From Pholiota molesta (taxonomy: Eukaryota; Basidiomycota; Agaricomycetes; Agaricales; Strophariaceae): DNA of 64,000 nucleotides. Location: the NCBI GenBank assembly GCA_014925825.1, contig JACGCK010000010.1:496001-560000 (forward strand), read 5' to 3'. Shown here one piece after another: positions 11,591-23,189 of the stretch; within the stretch, counting starts at the first letter, position 1, and the number at the start of each line of letters is the position of its first letter. A program made the translations under genes and the position numbers. The notes under the pieces are model-generated. The model saw only the letters and a list, made by a program, of their open reading frames with translations. It ran no database searches and had not been told where the DNA came from.

Positions 11591-14500
11591 CTAACGCACA
11601 CGACAGAGTATGCCCGATTTAGTATTTGTTACTCAATTCGGATACCTCACCAACCCCCAAGTGCAGTGGCTCGCCGTCCGCAGTGTTCAGCCAATGTAAC
11701 TTTGGATTGGATTGATATCTGGAGTGACGATTCATATTTGGAGACTGAAAGCGATGCATAGATTCATAGGATCATGTGCTATACTATTTACTATTTTTTC
11801 TGATTCATAATTGGTCTGGCATGGGTCTTTGAGAATGAAGGGAGAATGTGCTATGATATGTCGCGCCATGAGGTGGAGAGTGATTCTGAATAGAAGAAGT
11901 AACCATTGCATAAATGTTAGGAACGTTTTACTACTTATAAGTGAGAAAGTGGAAGAAAAAGGAAAAGGAACTGCGGCTATTATAACGATGATGATGAAAA
12001 CAAAAGAAAAGAAAAATTTAAAGACGCAAATTTGTGAGTCTTCGGATAATTGGAAAGCCGTCAATGAGTCGTTGACAGTTGGATGGACTTCATGTTTCTA
12101 CGATCTTTACTTTAGCGAGTCATGCTTGCGACATGACAACGAAATCACATACCATAGAGGACATTGAAACATATGGTAAATAGTTTGAAGCCGCGCGTTT
12201 GTTGCGACCAGGCCCCTACATGGCAGACAGGTGAAATTCAAGAAGTGGCTAGAATGATGGTGTAAACAATAGCGAGCGAGGATGAAGGAGCGGAAGAAAA
12301 ATGCTACATCTTATATCCGTCCTGACAGTTGGCCAGTTGATCTATTGCTGAAGACGAGGCAAATCAAAACGTCTACGATGCCAACTGGTGAGTTTGACCG
12401 CGGCAGATAAAACTGGACCAAGCAGTCATCGAGCATCGGAAAACGGTGGGAGTTCATGCTTCTAGGGTCTTCAAATTAGGAAGGCATGGCGATGAGATAA
12501 AATCCGGCGTACCATTGATGAATATAAAGCACATCGCCCATGTTACTTTTGAACTGCGCGTTTGTTCCGATAAAAATAACAGTGAGGAGTTCAAGAAGGA
12601 ACAGCTAGAATAAACGTAAGAAACAGCAAACGAGAAGAAAGGAGCGAAAGCAAAATGCCACTTCTATTGCATTCCCCAACATATGGACGCGCGAGTGGAT
12701 CTACATCTGAAGCTCGATCAGAACAGACCTCCAACAACAAAGAGAGTGAAATACCTATACAAGCAACATCACCAGCTAGCAGACATCAGCCACCTCACAC
12801 ACACCACCAGTGACATCCTACCAAGAGGCGTGGTGCGTAATCGCACAATCCCCAATTAGTGTCTGTAGGTGCCCCCGCCAGGAGGATAAGCCCCGTAAGC
12901 TGTGGCGATCCCAGTACTAGTGGAACCGCCGGCGCCGCAAAGACCCCGAGTTGAACATACATGTCCATAAGACCTGCTTCTGCCTCGCTCCCTGGGCCCC
13001 AGTCGCGTCTGGGCACCCATGTTCACTTTGCTCTGGGCGCACCACCGACTCCGTGTGGTCGCGCCACTGGCTGTGCTCGGCGGGGTTGGCGCACTGGATG
13101 GTGCATGTGAGATGACGGAGATCTACGTACTATGGAGATGCCGCGAGCGAGTAGTAGACCGCCCGGTCGGAATAGCGATAGCGATGCTCGGCGAGGTCCA
13201 ATTATTCCTCATCTGCTGAGAGAGGTGCCGGGCGATGAGTGGCACTGTCGAGCATTGGCCATTGAGAGATGAGGAGCGCTAGGCATGGTAGTAAATAAGT
13301 GTGAATCGCCAAGGGCGAGATCGTCTCTGACAAGTGGGGGTCATAGTGGTAGAAGGTCAAGAGGCGATGGGGGCATAAACTGAAATCGACAGAAATTTAT
13401 ACTGCAGAGGTTCGGTTGTGCATGTTTGGCTAAATGCAACCGCAATGGTGGGTCAAGCGCTTCAGCACACACGTCCCACATGTGGAAATTACAAGGCTCC
13501 CAAGCGACATATAGGGGGTACTTGGTTCTATAAAGCAAGGATCCGACACTGCTCAAGAATGTTGCAAGAACGTTGCTCAATGAACAAGCAACCTCTAGTC
13601 GCGGCAAGAGGTCAGTACTGTTTCAAACCTGTTCAAAACTCTGTCCAAGATCTCATTAGTGTCTATAGAGAAGCCAGACTCTCTTACACCTTTGAGTTCT
13701 GAGCTGTGAGACGCGTCACCAAGGATTTTCTTGGAATTCTTTGGAATGGCGTCCCGGTGCTTTGGCGGCGAACACATCAAGAACACATGTCTGCTCGCTC
13801 AAATTCCCCTGTAATACCGCCGCCAGTACCCTAGAAAAGATAGACCGAATAGGCGTAGTACCAATCGGCCAATACGAGTCATTTCCTGTCATTGCTAGGG
13901 ATTAATTCACAGCGTTGAGTGCGCTTTGGAGTGGTGAGTGGCTAATTCTATAAATAGCCTTTTAATAATCCGAAAAGGGCAGGACTCAAGTGCAAATGGA
14001 CCGCCGGGGATCTATGAAGAACAAGGGCGGCGGCTGGCGGCGGCTGTTCTACAAAGGGATAGCTGTATGGGGCTTTACACGAGGCTAGAATATAAGAGAC
14101 TCCTATCACCATATTCGCCAAACGCCCGCTAGAGCTTTGCGATTTGTGAGCGTCCTTGAGAGTTCTCAAGTTCGTTTTCTCATGTCTAGATTGGGCAATG
14201 GAGTAGATATCACCTTCTTCCCCAGTTTTTTTTTTACACTACAATAACCAGTTCCAAAAGTGCGTCTTGGAGCACTCAGCTTGCCTGCCTATCTTTCCAC
14301 GGCTCTGCGCATGCAGGCACAGCTTTGAATCAAGCGCATTTGAGCACATGCTTTGCTTTGCTTGATTATCTATTCAGAAGAACCTGTCATCAACTTATCC
14401 TGAACCGATGACAGAAAAAAGATTTCCATTCACGCAGATTCGCGCAAAAAAAAACCGAAATGATTATGTTCCACGGGAAAGTGCGAACCAGAACACCGTT

Positions 14501-14690
14501 TGCCGACCACGTGGTGGTCCTACTGACTCCACCGCTAACTACATAAGGAAGTTGTTACTTGAAATGGAATATTGCCCACCTGCGCTGTGCGTCCACAATG
14601 CGGACGTCTCCGGGATTTCACGTCAACTACCGCTCAGCCAGTCAGCGCGTTGCAACCCCCTTTTTTTTTTTACAGGAGATTCAGATCGGC
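11590..14690 (+). repeat. Repeat element copy 1 (about 3.1 kb), inverted partner at 42.6-45.7 kb
   Basis: This stretch matches the reverse complement of about 42,600-45,700 along its length with many substitutions and small indels. Shared blocks include the GCCCGATTTAGTATTT block (about 11,613), the GATTGGATTGATAT area, GCAACAAACGCG-type flanks, a GAGCGAAAG-rich segment near 12,640, the CACATGTGGAAATTACAAGGC area (about 13,480) and the block near 14,405-14,690. Small frames in one copy are not kept open in the other, so it appears non-coding. An internal repeat is visible at about 12,236-12,310 versus 12,590-12,660. No terminal repeat or target-site duplication was identified, so the element class is unknown. 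Confidence 0.7.
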
Positions 14691-14938
14691 CAGTAGAGGC
14701 ATGGCGCTGCTTTCGAGAGAAAATCAGCCTCGTCATTGCACATCCTCGAAACGCTGTGCAAACAATGTACAGCGAGCCTCGAGAGTTGAAAATACACTTT
14801 GTTGTCGGCCGCATAGCAAAGTCCTGAAATTTAACATTGCAGATTTAGAGTTATTTCTTTTCATTGATAGAATCTCAATACAATTTTTATTATATAAACG
14901 CGGCAAAATAAAGAGCTCGTCAAAGACCTATAAAGCAA

Positions 14939-16379
14939 TTAAGGTATTGGATACCCAAATGGAAACTCAAGGACATCGCGATTTGTTCCGGGAATGTGCC
15001 CTTCAGCAGTACCAGAAAAGGATGAAGCTCTCGAGTGCGTGCTATGTGCACTTCCATAGCTCGATGAGGATGAGGTAGGGGATTTTGGTGGTCTAGAATT
15101 GAACGCGGCCAGTCGTGTCAAATCCCATGGATCGCTGACACGTGGCAGATCCTTCGACGGAGAGCCACCTTCATCAACCTTTTTGATATCGCAAGGGGAA
15201 GAGTCGATTGGAGGGGACGAAGGTCTCCTTGAGTTGTTGTTTACGTAGACCACGAACTGCCCAGCCAGGAGATAATATCAGCACAACATCCCACATCCTA
15301 CCGAATAGAACAACAACACAAAAACGTGGCTCACAGTTTCATAAGGTTTCTCAGGCGCCCTTCCCTTCAACGACAAACTCGCGCTTAGCTCAGGTCGTTC
15401 AGCGTACTGAATAAACGCGCCCTCCTCATTCTGATACCCGTCCTCCTCTAAAGGGTACTCTGTAAGCTCCATAGGGTATGCCAGCGCCAACGGTGCATAG
15501 ACGATGTGCCCGTCTGGCATAAGATGATCTCCCCGCCTATTCCAGTACCCGCGCCGTACACGCGGCAGAAATGGCGTGGGGATGGGATCTGGATCTGGGG
15601 AGGTGTTCCTGGTGCTGGTAGGGGAAGTATTGACACGACGCTCTTTTGAAATGCTACGTCCACGTCGTGCAGCCAATGAAGCTAAGTTTTCTGGCGTGGG
15701 GATGGGATCTGGGGAGGTGTACCTGGTGCTAGTAGGGAAACTATATGGTGAGAATGAAGCTGACAGGCCGACACGACGCTCATTTAAAATGCTACGCCTA
15801 CGTCGTGCAGCCAAAGAAGCTAATCTTTCTGGCGTGAGGATGGGATCTGGGGAGGTGTTCCTGGTGGTGATGATGGAAGTATATGGTGCGAGTGCAGTTA
15901 ACGGGCTGCCACGAAACGCATCTGCAATCATACGTGTACGTCGTGCAGACGATAAAGCTCTTGAAGACCACTCTGAGGACCGCTGATTATGATTCGCCTT
16001 CTGCTGCTGGTTCCGTTGAAATTGACTCTGGCTGCCCTGCTGTACAGGTGGAGGCATCCCAATGCTCGCACTGTCGGTCACATTCGAGACCTGATGCGTA
16101 GTATGAGTAGACATTCCGAAGAAGAAAGACATGCCAATATACCTGTTCCCTATCTGACATTTCTGAGTCACTATCATTCGGCCAATCGCTATCTGCCCGA
16201 TCTTCTTCAATGTCCTCTGGCTTAAGGTCATATTCTTCAGCCTTGGGATCCGAACGTAGCTCACCATATTCATCGTTCCTGTGTTCCCAAGCTCGACGAG
16301 TTTTAGCAGGTTTAGCGTGTACAGGGCCAGGCTTATCGGTCAATGCAGAATTCCGAGGGTAGCTGATAAGGGGTGCCAT
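14939..16379 (-). CDS. YWNRRGDHLT-family protein, copy A (no GATA finger)
   Basis: Three exons (16379-16143, 16090-15335, 15256-14939) join in phase and give 436 residues with no break. Exon 1 is acidic (LRSDPKAEEYDLKPEDIEED). Exon 2 holds about 2.5 copies of a 35-37 residue repeat with TSPDPIPTP and LASLAARRxRSI, then the family core RRGYWNRRGDHLMPDGHIVY and RPELSAS. Exon 3 starts FVVYV and ends with the C-terminal module SPTSSSSSYGSAHS to EFPFGYP. The intron after the core is at the same place in every paralogue. Function is unknown. In the paralogue at 27.2-28.4 kb a GATA zinc finger lies between FVVYV and the C-terminal module; here it is absent. A nuclear regulatory role is therefore a weak inference. 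Confidence 0.7.
15570..15900 (-). repeat. Intragenic tandem repeat in copy A, about 2.5 units
   Basis: Units near 15,570-15,665, 15,690-15,795 and 15,830-15,900 share GATGGGATCTGGGGAGGTGT and neighbouring sequence. They encode the TSPDPIPTP / LASLAARR repeat of copy A. Units differ by substitutions and in-frame length changes, so the frame is kept. Confidence 0.75.
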
Positions 16380-16803
16380 TAGATTGAGGTGTACTAAGAG
16401 CTGCAAAAAAAGCTAGCAAAGAGGGTGTGTGGAGGGCGTTAGTAAGAGTCGCGTACTGCGGCGTACAGCATATTATTATTACTAGTAGTATTGAACCAGA
16501 CGCGCTTGTGCGCAGCACGCGTTATTTGTCCATGTTTGCCATGGACGGGATGTTTGTTGATTGGTGCCAGTCACTGCGTCCGATTAGCGCACGTTCTTGT
16601 CGTCCACCACCACCTCCTCCCTCCTCCCCTCCTTTCCGCCCTCCCCACCTTCCCTCTCCCGCTCCCCTTGCTTTCTCTTTGTCTTTGTGGTTCCGGTGCT
16701 CGTCGTTTCTTTCGTCGCCTTCTGCCTTTTGTGCTGGTGTTCAACTTTAGTCCGCTTTCGTCGCGTCTCTTCCATCGGCTCCACCCCAAAACTTCAACTA
16801 AAA

Positions 16804-17522
16804 ATGCCCTCGCGCCCACCCACCCCAACCCTGCCTGACCTGAGCTCGCTCTCACTCTCAGCGCATACGGTTGATGCAGACCAAGACCACGAGGACTGGG
16901 ACCAAGACTCGGCACGGGAACCTGACGTCGCCCGCCCTTGCACGCCCCCACAGACCGTGACGCCCCCGAATCCGCGCAACAGCGTCGCCTTCCCGCCTGG
17001 GGAGCGCTACTCGCCGTCCTTCTCCCCGGGGCGCGCGACGCGCTTTTCCAGTGGCCACGCCCGCGGGAGCGACAGCGAAAACGAGGCCGAGGGAGATGCG
17101 CAGGACGACGGCAGCAATGAAGGACGGAGAGAGGGCCGGCGCACCCTCAGCGCGCTGCTGCGCCTGCACAGCGAGCGCGGGGCGGCGGGCAGTGCGGGGA
17201 GATTTAGTGAGGCGGAGGCGGCGCGTATCGCGGATGTGCTGGGACAATGGGTGGGTCCAATTTCATTGTCTTTTATTCCTGCTTTTGTTTATTCTCTTTC
17301 TTCTTTCGATTCACGCGCCAATCAACTATTTAACAACCTACCTTCTCTCCCATAGATAAACTCTTCGTCCTCCCCGTACGAGTCCGCCGCAGATGATTTC
17401 GCGTTCATCCTCCCTCCTCGGGCTCACAGGACGACCTCGCCCTGGGCCCCAATAAGCGGACGACGCAGACACGGCCCCGCGGGCGCAGCGAGGGCGTTTG
17501 GGGGAACGAGGCTGCCTCATAA
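16804..17522 (+). CDS. Conserved hypothetical fungal protein with a DVLGQWINSSSSPYE motif, apparent frameshift
   Basis: The start at 16804 opens a 149-codon exon: MPSRPPTPTLPDLSSL, a disordered acidic middle, then SALLRLHSERG and FSEAEAARIADVLGQW. A GT-AG intron (17251-17355) joins in phase 0 to INSSSSPYESAADDF. About 45 nt later the plausible continuation SQDDLALGPNKRTTQTRPRG and the stop at 17520-17522 lie in the next frame, as if one base were missing near 17,405. Without the shift the frame runs on into low-complexity sequence. I recall similar short proteins in Agaricomycetes but know no function. The frame break may be an assembly indel. Confidence 0.55.
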
Positions 17523-19428
17523 TAACCTATCACATAGCGAAGCGCGCCTTCGTCACCCTGACCGACTCCCTGCCCAACTGACTCCCAACTCTACCGCCCG
17601 ATGTGCCGCCTCCCTAATCGACCGCCCGCCCGCCTTATTTATATCGCTATTTGGCTACGCCCCCTCACGACTCACGACGACTTATGACGACTATAACGAA
17701 TTCATTGCAATGCCACGCACACGCACGCACGCACGCACGCACGCACGACCTGGAATCATGGTATTGTCGGATTGCATATAATATCACGATACCTATGCTT
17801 TTTTAGTCTTTTCTCTGCTTCTCTTCTTTTTTTTTTTTTTTTTTCGAAGTTTCTTTGCTGTTCGTGCTGCGTTTCGCTTCTTGGCTCTTCCCTGTTAGCT
17901 CCTTTCTGCTTGTCCTTGCTTGTCATACCTCTCCGTCCCATGCCTCCTCCTTTACCCAGCATACTACACATACTACACCACGGCCCCGCACGCACGCGAC
18001 ACTAGACTTGCATGCGGAGTGCAGTCACCGCTATCTCCTACCCGCCTACCTACCAGAGTATCCCCGCGCATCCACTACACCCGCATCCATGCTTACATCC
18101 ACGCCTACATCTCCATCTCCCCCGATCCGTGTTCCCCGAGCAAGCACATGTACATACACACACTTAGCTATTTCTCTAGACCCTGCATGGAATCGACCCC
18201 ACTTCGCGAAGAACTTGATTGACATTGGACTGGGCAGTTGAGGTTCTCGGGCGCTGTATGCATGAGTAAGGATATCGGGGTCTGATTTCGGTCGCCTGTT
18301 GAGTTGGGACTGCAGCTGAGCGTTCTGGCTTCGCTGTTCTGTGCATACGCGAAGGCATCGCGGGATGGAACAAGGGAGTGTATACCGGAGACGAAGTGTA
18401 AGTACATACAACGCCATTCCGTAGAGCGCCCCACTGCAAGGAAGGGAAAATCTAGATGTAGACCGAAGCGAACCTTTTCGTCGATGTAAAAGGACATGTC
18501 CCACGTTGAATGCCAGACGGGGATGCAGCAGCACTTTTGTACTTAGTGGAATAACACAGCGTAATTTCTGCGAAAAATGTTTTGTGAATACAAGACCGGT
18601 ACGTGTACGTTCAGACGAAAATCAGTACTAGTACGCACCTTGGGGTATGATCGATTGATCGCCTCTAGGCTCCTGGACCTGCAGCTCTTCCGTTGAGGTA
18701 GTTAGGCCTGCGATTATTATATACGCGGCTATCTTGTTAGGATAGTCGATTCGTAATGAGGAGAGGGAGTTCGACGGCCGGGCAGCGAGGAGATGCCAAG
18801 ATGTAGTACTAGTAGAGTTGGTAAACTCGAGTAGAGAAACATCACGTGTCACGCGTCGATCCTCGACGTTCCCACGGTATCAGCTTGTGTATCCAAGTCG
18901 CAACCAAGTCGCGTCGACTTTGCCTCCACTTTGCCTCCAAGTACATAGAGGCTGCTGGGAGGGACGTAACCACAACACCATGCTGCTCAGCGCTCAACTA
19001 TGTCAATGCCCAAGTGCTTAATAGGCGCCAAAGCGCTGCAGGCCTCGTGTTCGCGTGGCAGTGCTTGTTCAATTAAATCGCTTCAAGTTGTATCGCCCTC
19101 GATTGTAATAACACAACCCCCCCACTCGCACGTCCGCGTCATTCATGGTCTCCCACACCCATACCCGCCCGTTACTCGCGCGTACCACGCACGAAGGGCT
19201 GTGCGCAACGCACATTTCCATGCTTTTCTGTGCATCTTCCAGCTCGGTAATACGCCAACGATGTGAATCGGGCAGTGCGCCAGACACCTGCGTCAAGGGT
19301 TCACGTTCCCGAGCTGGTAAATAGACACATCTGACGCCTGGGTATTTTCCACGGTTCTATTCTAACACTCTATTTGTTCCTTATCTGTTTCTTTCTCATT
19401 TTCATACAGCCTTTTACAGGTCTATCTG
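17523..19428. other. Gene-poor region with simple repeats
   Basis: No supported gene. It contains a (CACG)n microsatellite at about 17,714-17,747 and a T-tract at about 17,827-17,844. Short frames on both strands show no conserved content. It probably includes the promoter of copy B. Confidence 0.45.
17714..17747. repeat. ACGC microsatellite
   Basis: About eight tandem ACGC units are directly visible in an otherwise gene-free stretch. Confidence 0.9.
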
Positions 19429-22249
19429 ATGTCTGCTTTCTCTCATGCTGGTCACACACGGAAGCAGGCTGTCCCACGGACGAAAAGAGAGCGCCCCGCC
19501 GCCCGCGATACTCCAGGAGAGGATCAAACACTATTCCATGGCGAAGTTCGTCGTGAACGCAATATTCCGTTCTCTCGCGGCAGAACCACCGAGCAGGTAA
19601 TGTCATACTCCACGCCAGCCATCTTAACATCCTCTTATCGACGCCCTTGCGTCAGCAGGCCTTCAGCGTGAACGTTTATACCACGGAAGATCCCGCATCG
19701 ATCTACACGCGTGGCCCGGGGGGTGTGGGTGAACGTGCTAGGCCGCGCTGGACACCGGACAACAGAATCGTTATCCTCCATGGACTACGGTCAGATCCTA
19801 AGATCAAAGAATATAATCGTGTGTCAGTGGACATGGAGCCGGACACTTCTTGGACCATCGAGGCTGTTGATAGCGAGATGTCGGGAAAGGAAGAGGTATG
19901 TTAATGTGTCCTTTCTTCTGGGTATCCATTCTTACTCTCGGTATCAGGCCCGAATTCCCCACCCAGGATCGTACGCCAGGTGCCCGCTCTGCCGTTATAG
20001 ACGAGAGCGATAGAGAAGAGATTTTGTACCCACGAAATCTGGGCGCTACTCCATTGAAACCGCAAAGCGATTTCCTGATAACCAGCAGCCATGATACACC
20101 CAAGCGCCCATTGATGCCGGAAATTCAGCACTCCACGCCGTCTTCTAGTGCTTTTAGTCAACAGACGCGCAGCGCCAGGAATCATCCCTATGGTGACTTT
20201 GAGCTGGCTCAAAGCGGATCCAGATCTTCGATGCAGCGCGTTGGGCTCACCCCCTCTACTACGGATAATGCTAAGGACGATAAGGCCTCTGCTCGAAAGC
20301 ACGGTCATTACAATGGCAATACGCCTAGCCCCCTAGACGGCAAAGAAAATGAACGCCGCCGCCAAGGTGCCAGCTCAACGACAAACGCTCTGAAGTCGCG
20401 GCTTTTCCCTGGTAACATACCTGAACGACACGCCATGCGAACGTCGACGAGCTCTTCATCCTCCAATGTCGGGGACGGATACCACGCGCGGCGTGTGCAC
20501 ACCCCAGATCTCTCATATCTTCCTGTATCTCCTTCTCCTTCCCCAGCGATAAAACAACACCCGCCGCTCACACCCAACACGCCGACCGCGCAACTACCTT
20601 CATCGCCCCAGCCACCCCATAACCCACATAAAGCGAATTCACCCCCGAACGCGCCTCATGTTCCCCTCCGCGGCGGCGGCGCCCAGGAGGGCTGGTCGAG
20701 TCTGGACGACGTAGCTACGGCGGAAGCCTTGCGCAAACTGGACCGTCGTGTCGGGCAGCGTGCGCGGGCGAGGGTTCACAGCTTCGGGCGGCCGCCGACG
20801 GCTCCTAATAGCCCTGCTGGCAGGACAAGCCCTGGACGGGAAGGTGTGGACACGTCTGATTCTGGAAAATCGAAGCGGGGTGGCGGCGGCGGCGGCGGCG
20901 TCAAAGTCAGCCCATTTTTTCTATTGCGCCCCCTTCGGAAATCCTCAGCGCCTAAAGACCCGCAACTCTCAATTCCATCACCGTCACTCGGCTCGATACT
21001 CTCAACTGATAGCTCTGCCCACGCGCCGACGCAGGTCGGTAACCCGACCAAGACGCTTGACCGCGCTGCGCATTCCAGCCATGCTGGGACAGCCGCTCCT
21101 GCCACCAGTCCCAGCGCCAATCTACCACATCCCACCGCACGTGGGTCGGCGTCGTCTGTGCATCGCAACCGCCCGAAACGGGTATCGCCGTCCTCGATAC
21201 CCGTCTTCCGACGCTCTTCCTCGCAGTCAGCGCAATCACCTCTTGCCAGCGCCAGTGACGCTCTGTCCTCTGCATCGCAGAACACGCTCTCGACGAACGA
21301 GCTGCGGTCGCCCGCGGGCATCGCTTCCTCGCCTCCAGCCAAGCCCGCGTTCCCGTCTAAGATCGTGCGCAAGGCGCGGCATCAGCGGTCGTCCTCCGCT
21401 CCATTCCCTGTACCCCATCCAAACGGTAATACCAACGCAAGCCGACCGCCCTCGTCCTCGCCCCACGCGCCCCTCAGCAGCAGCAGCACCCACACATCCC
21501 CGCACGCCGTCCCGCGCCGCTACGCCCGCCGCGCGTGCGGCGCGGGTACTGGAACCGGCGCGGGGACCACCTGACACCCGATAGGTACGTGGTGTATGCG
21601 CCGCTTGGGATGGCGTACCCCGCGGAGCTCGCGGCGTATCCGCTGGAGGAGGTGGGGTACCGGAATGAGAAGGGCGTGTTTGTGGGGTATGCGGAAAGGC
21701 CGGAGCTGAGCGCGAGTCTGCCGTGCAAGGGGCGGGCGCCGAAGAGGCCTTATGAGAGTGTGCGTTGTTTTCCTTTTTTCCCTTTTTTTTTCCTGTTTAC
21801 TGAGGAGATTTTTTTTGTGTGTGTGTGTGGGTTTGGCAGTTCGTGGTTTATGTGGACGATGGCTCGAGCGGGTCGTTGGCCCCGCATTGGTCCTCCATCG
21901 ACCCATTCCCCGGGGCCTCACGCCCCCTAAACATACCGCCAAACGTACGCCCAATAAAAAGAGCCCTCCGACGACGGCCGCCAAGCAGGAATTGCCGAAG
22001 AGCGACGCCGCGGAGGCGCTGGCGTCGAAGGCGGCGCCGCCCCGTCCGGATCCATGGGACTTGGACACCATCCTGGCCGCGCACCGCGCGCGAAGGCCGC
22101 GGTCCCCGACGTCGTCGTCGTCGAGCTATGGGAGTGCGCACAGCACGCGCTCGCGCGCGTCTTCGTTTTCTGGGTCGGCGGGCGGGCACATCCCCGGGAC
22201 GAGTCGGGATGTGATGGCGTTTCCGTTTGGGTATCCGACGTCGAACTAG
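19429..22249 (+). CDS. YWNRRGDHLT-family protein, copy B (no GATA finger, two frame breaks)
   Basis: Proposed exons: MSAFSHAGHTRKQ (19429 onward), a second starting at AFSVNVYTTEDP (about 19,662) containing GLRSDPKIKEY like copy A, and a long third exon from DRTPGARSAVIDESDREEI (19968) full of Ser/Pro-rich sequence. The core RRGYWNRRGDHLTPDRYVVY (about 21,538) is offset by minus one from the long upstream frame; the shift must lie within about 21,430-21,535. The conserved intron follows PYES. FVVYVDDGSSGSLAPHWSS then continues, but a second minus-one break falls in the CCCCGGGG run near 21,912 before DPWDLDTILAA and the module ending AFPFGYPTSN. Function is unknown. Either a decaying paralogue or a good gene with two consensus indels. 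Confidence 0.6.
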
Positions 22250-22319
22250 TTTCTGGGGAGGGCCGCTGGCTGCCATTGGGCAGGAGCCTCGGAAGGATGA
22301 AGTTCGTTGTGTATTGAAG

Positions 22320-22495
22320 GCCGTGCCCAAGCTGATTTAGACGCACGACTGGCGGAGCTCGGCTCGTGGCAACCGAAATCTCGTTACCTCCTCTTCATCA
22401 AAACTATTGGACTATTGGAGTGCGAGGAGTGCGCGGTGCGCATTCTAGAACTTTTTCATTGCCCGCCTCTGGACGGTGCACTGGTGGGACTGAAT
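22320..22495 (+). pseudogene. Relic of the family C-terminal module
   Basis: Nucleotides here align with the paralogues' DPWDLDARLAAL-to-Ser-rich module: DLDARLAELGSWQPKSR is readable. The continuation follows the same nucleotide pattern but in a shifted frame, with no upstream core. It lies 70 bp past the end of copy B and is a dead duplicate of its 3' end. Confidence 0.65.
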
Positions 22496-23189
22496 AACTG
22501 ATACATGGGGTTCCCTTGTGGCAACCCGACCCCCAAGTAGGGGTTTTGATAGGATGGGCTGTGAGGATAGTGGAACGTAAGACAATAGTACTTAATAACG
22601 ATTTGACAGTGAAAAATGGAAGCTTTGATTCAAGCTCTCCCTAAAAATAATGCTGTATCAATATTGTAGTTGTTTGTCAGCCTTGATATGAAGAGGAGAG
22701 TCGATTTTATGCCCATGTCAAACCCCATGATGCTTCAGACCGACGCTTGCAAATGCTGGCAGTCCTCGTGCCCATAGGTAACGGCCCATAGGTGCCACAC
22801 TCACAGACACGCACTCGCATCACCGCCCACCACGTCCATGCCCGCATACTAATCGTGTCTGCAAGCACAGCTTTACACACCTTATGTACTGCCTCATCCC
22901 GGGGACAGGTCTGTGCAGTGCGGGTTCAACTATTTACACTGTGAAGCACGGTCCACACGTTTTTCCTGGCGTCCGAGCCAATGTGAACGTGAAGTAAATT
23001 TTCCAGACAGCTCCGCCATTGACAGACCAGATTTCCATTTTTATTAAACATTGTGCACTACTTAATAACCGCCAATGTTTTGCCAATAGCACCCAAGTTC
23101 CTCCTACAATATTAGAGGGCGACAAGTACGAAAGGTTCTTCTCCTCCAAGTATCCATCCACTTACGCAGCTGGGTACCAGATCCCAGAT
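22496..23189. other. Intergenic, no gene seen (possible 5' exons of copy C)
   Basis: No conserved frame was recognised. The frame of copy C is open back to about 23,019 without an ATG before 23,190, so an upstream exon may lie here. Confidence 0.4.

Noticed and set aside
12795..14827. Small open frames inside repeat copy 1 (for example 13,341-13,607 and 14,408-14,827)
   Set aside because: The equivalent positions in the inverted copy at 42.6-45 kb do not keep the same frames or lengths, so they are not supported as genes.
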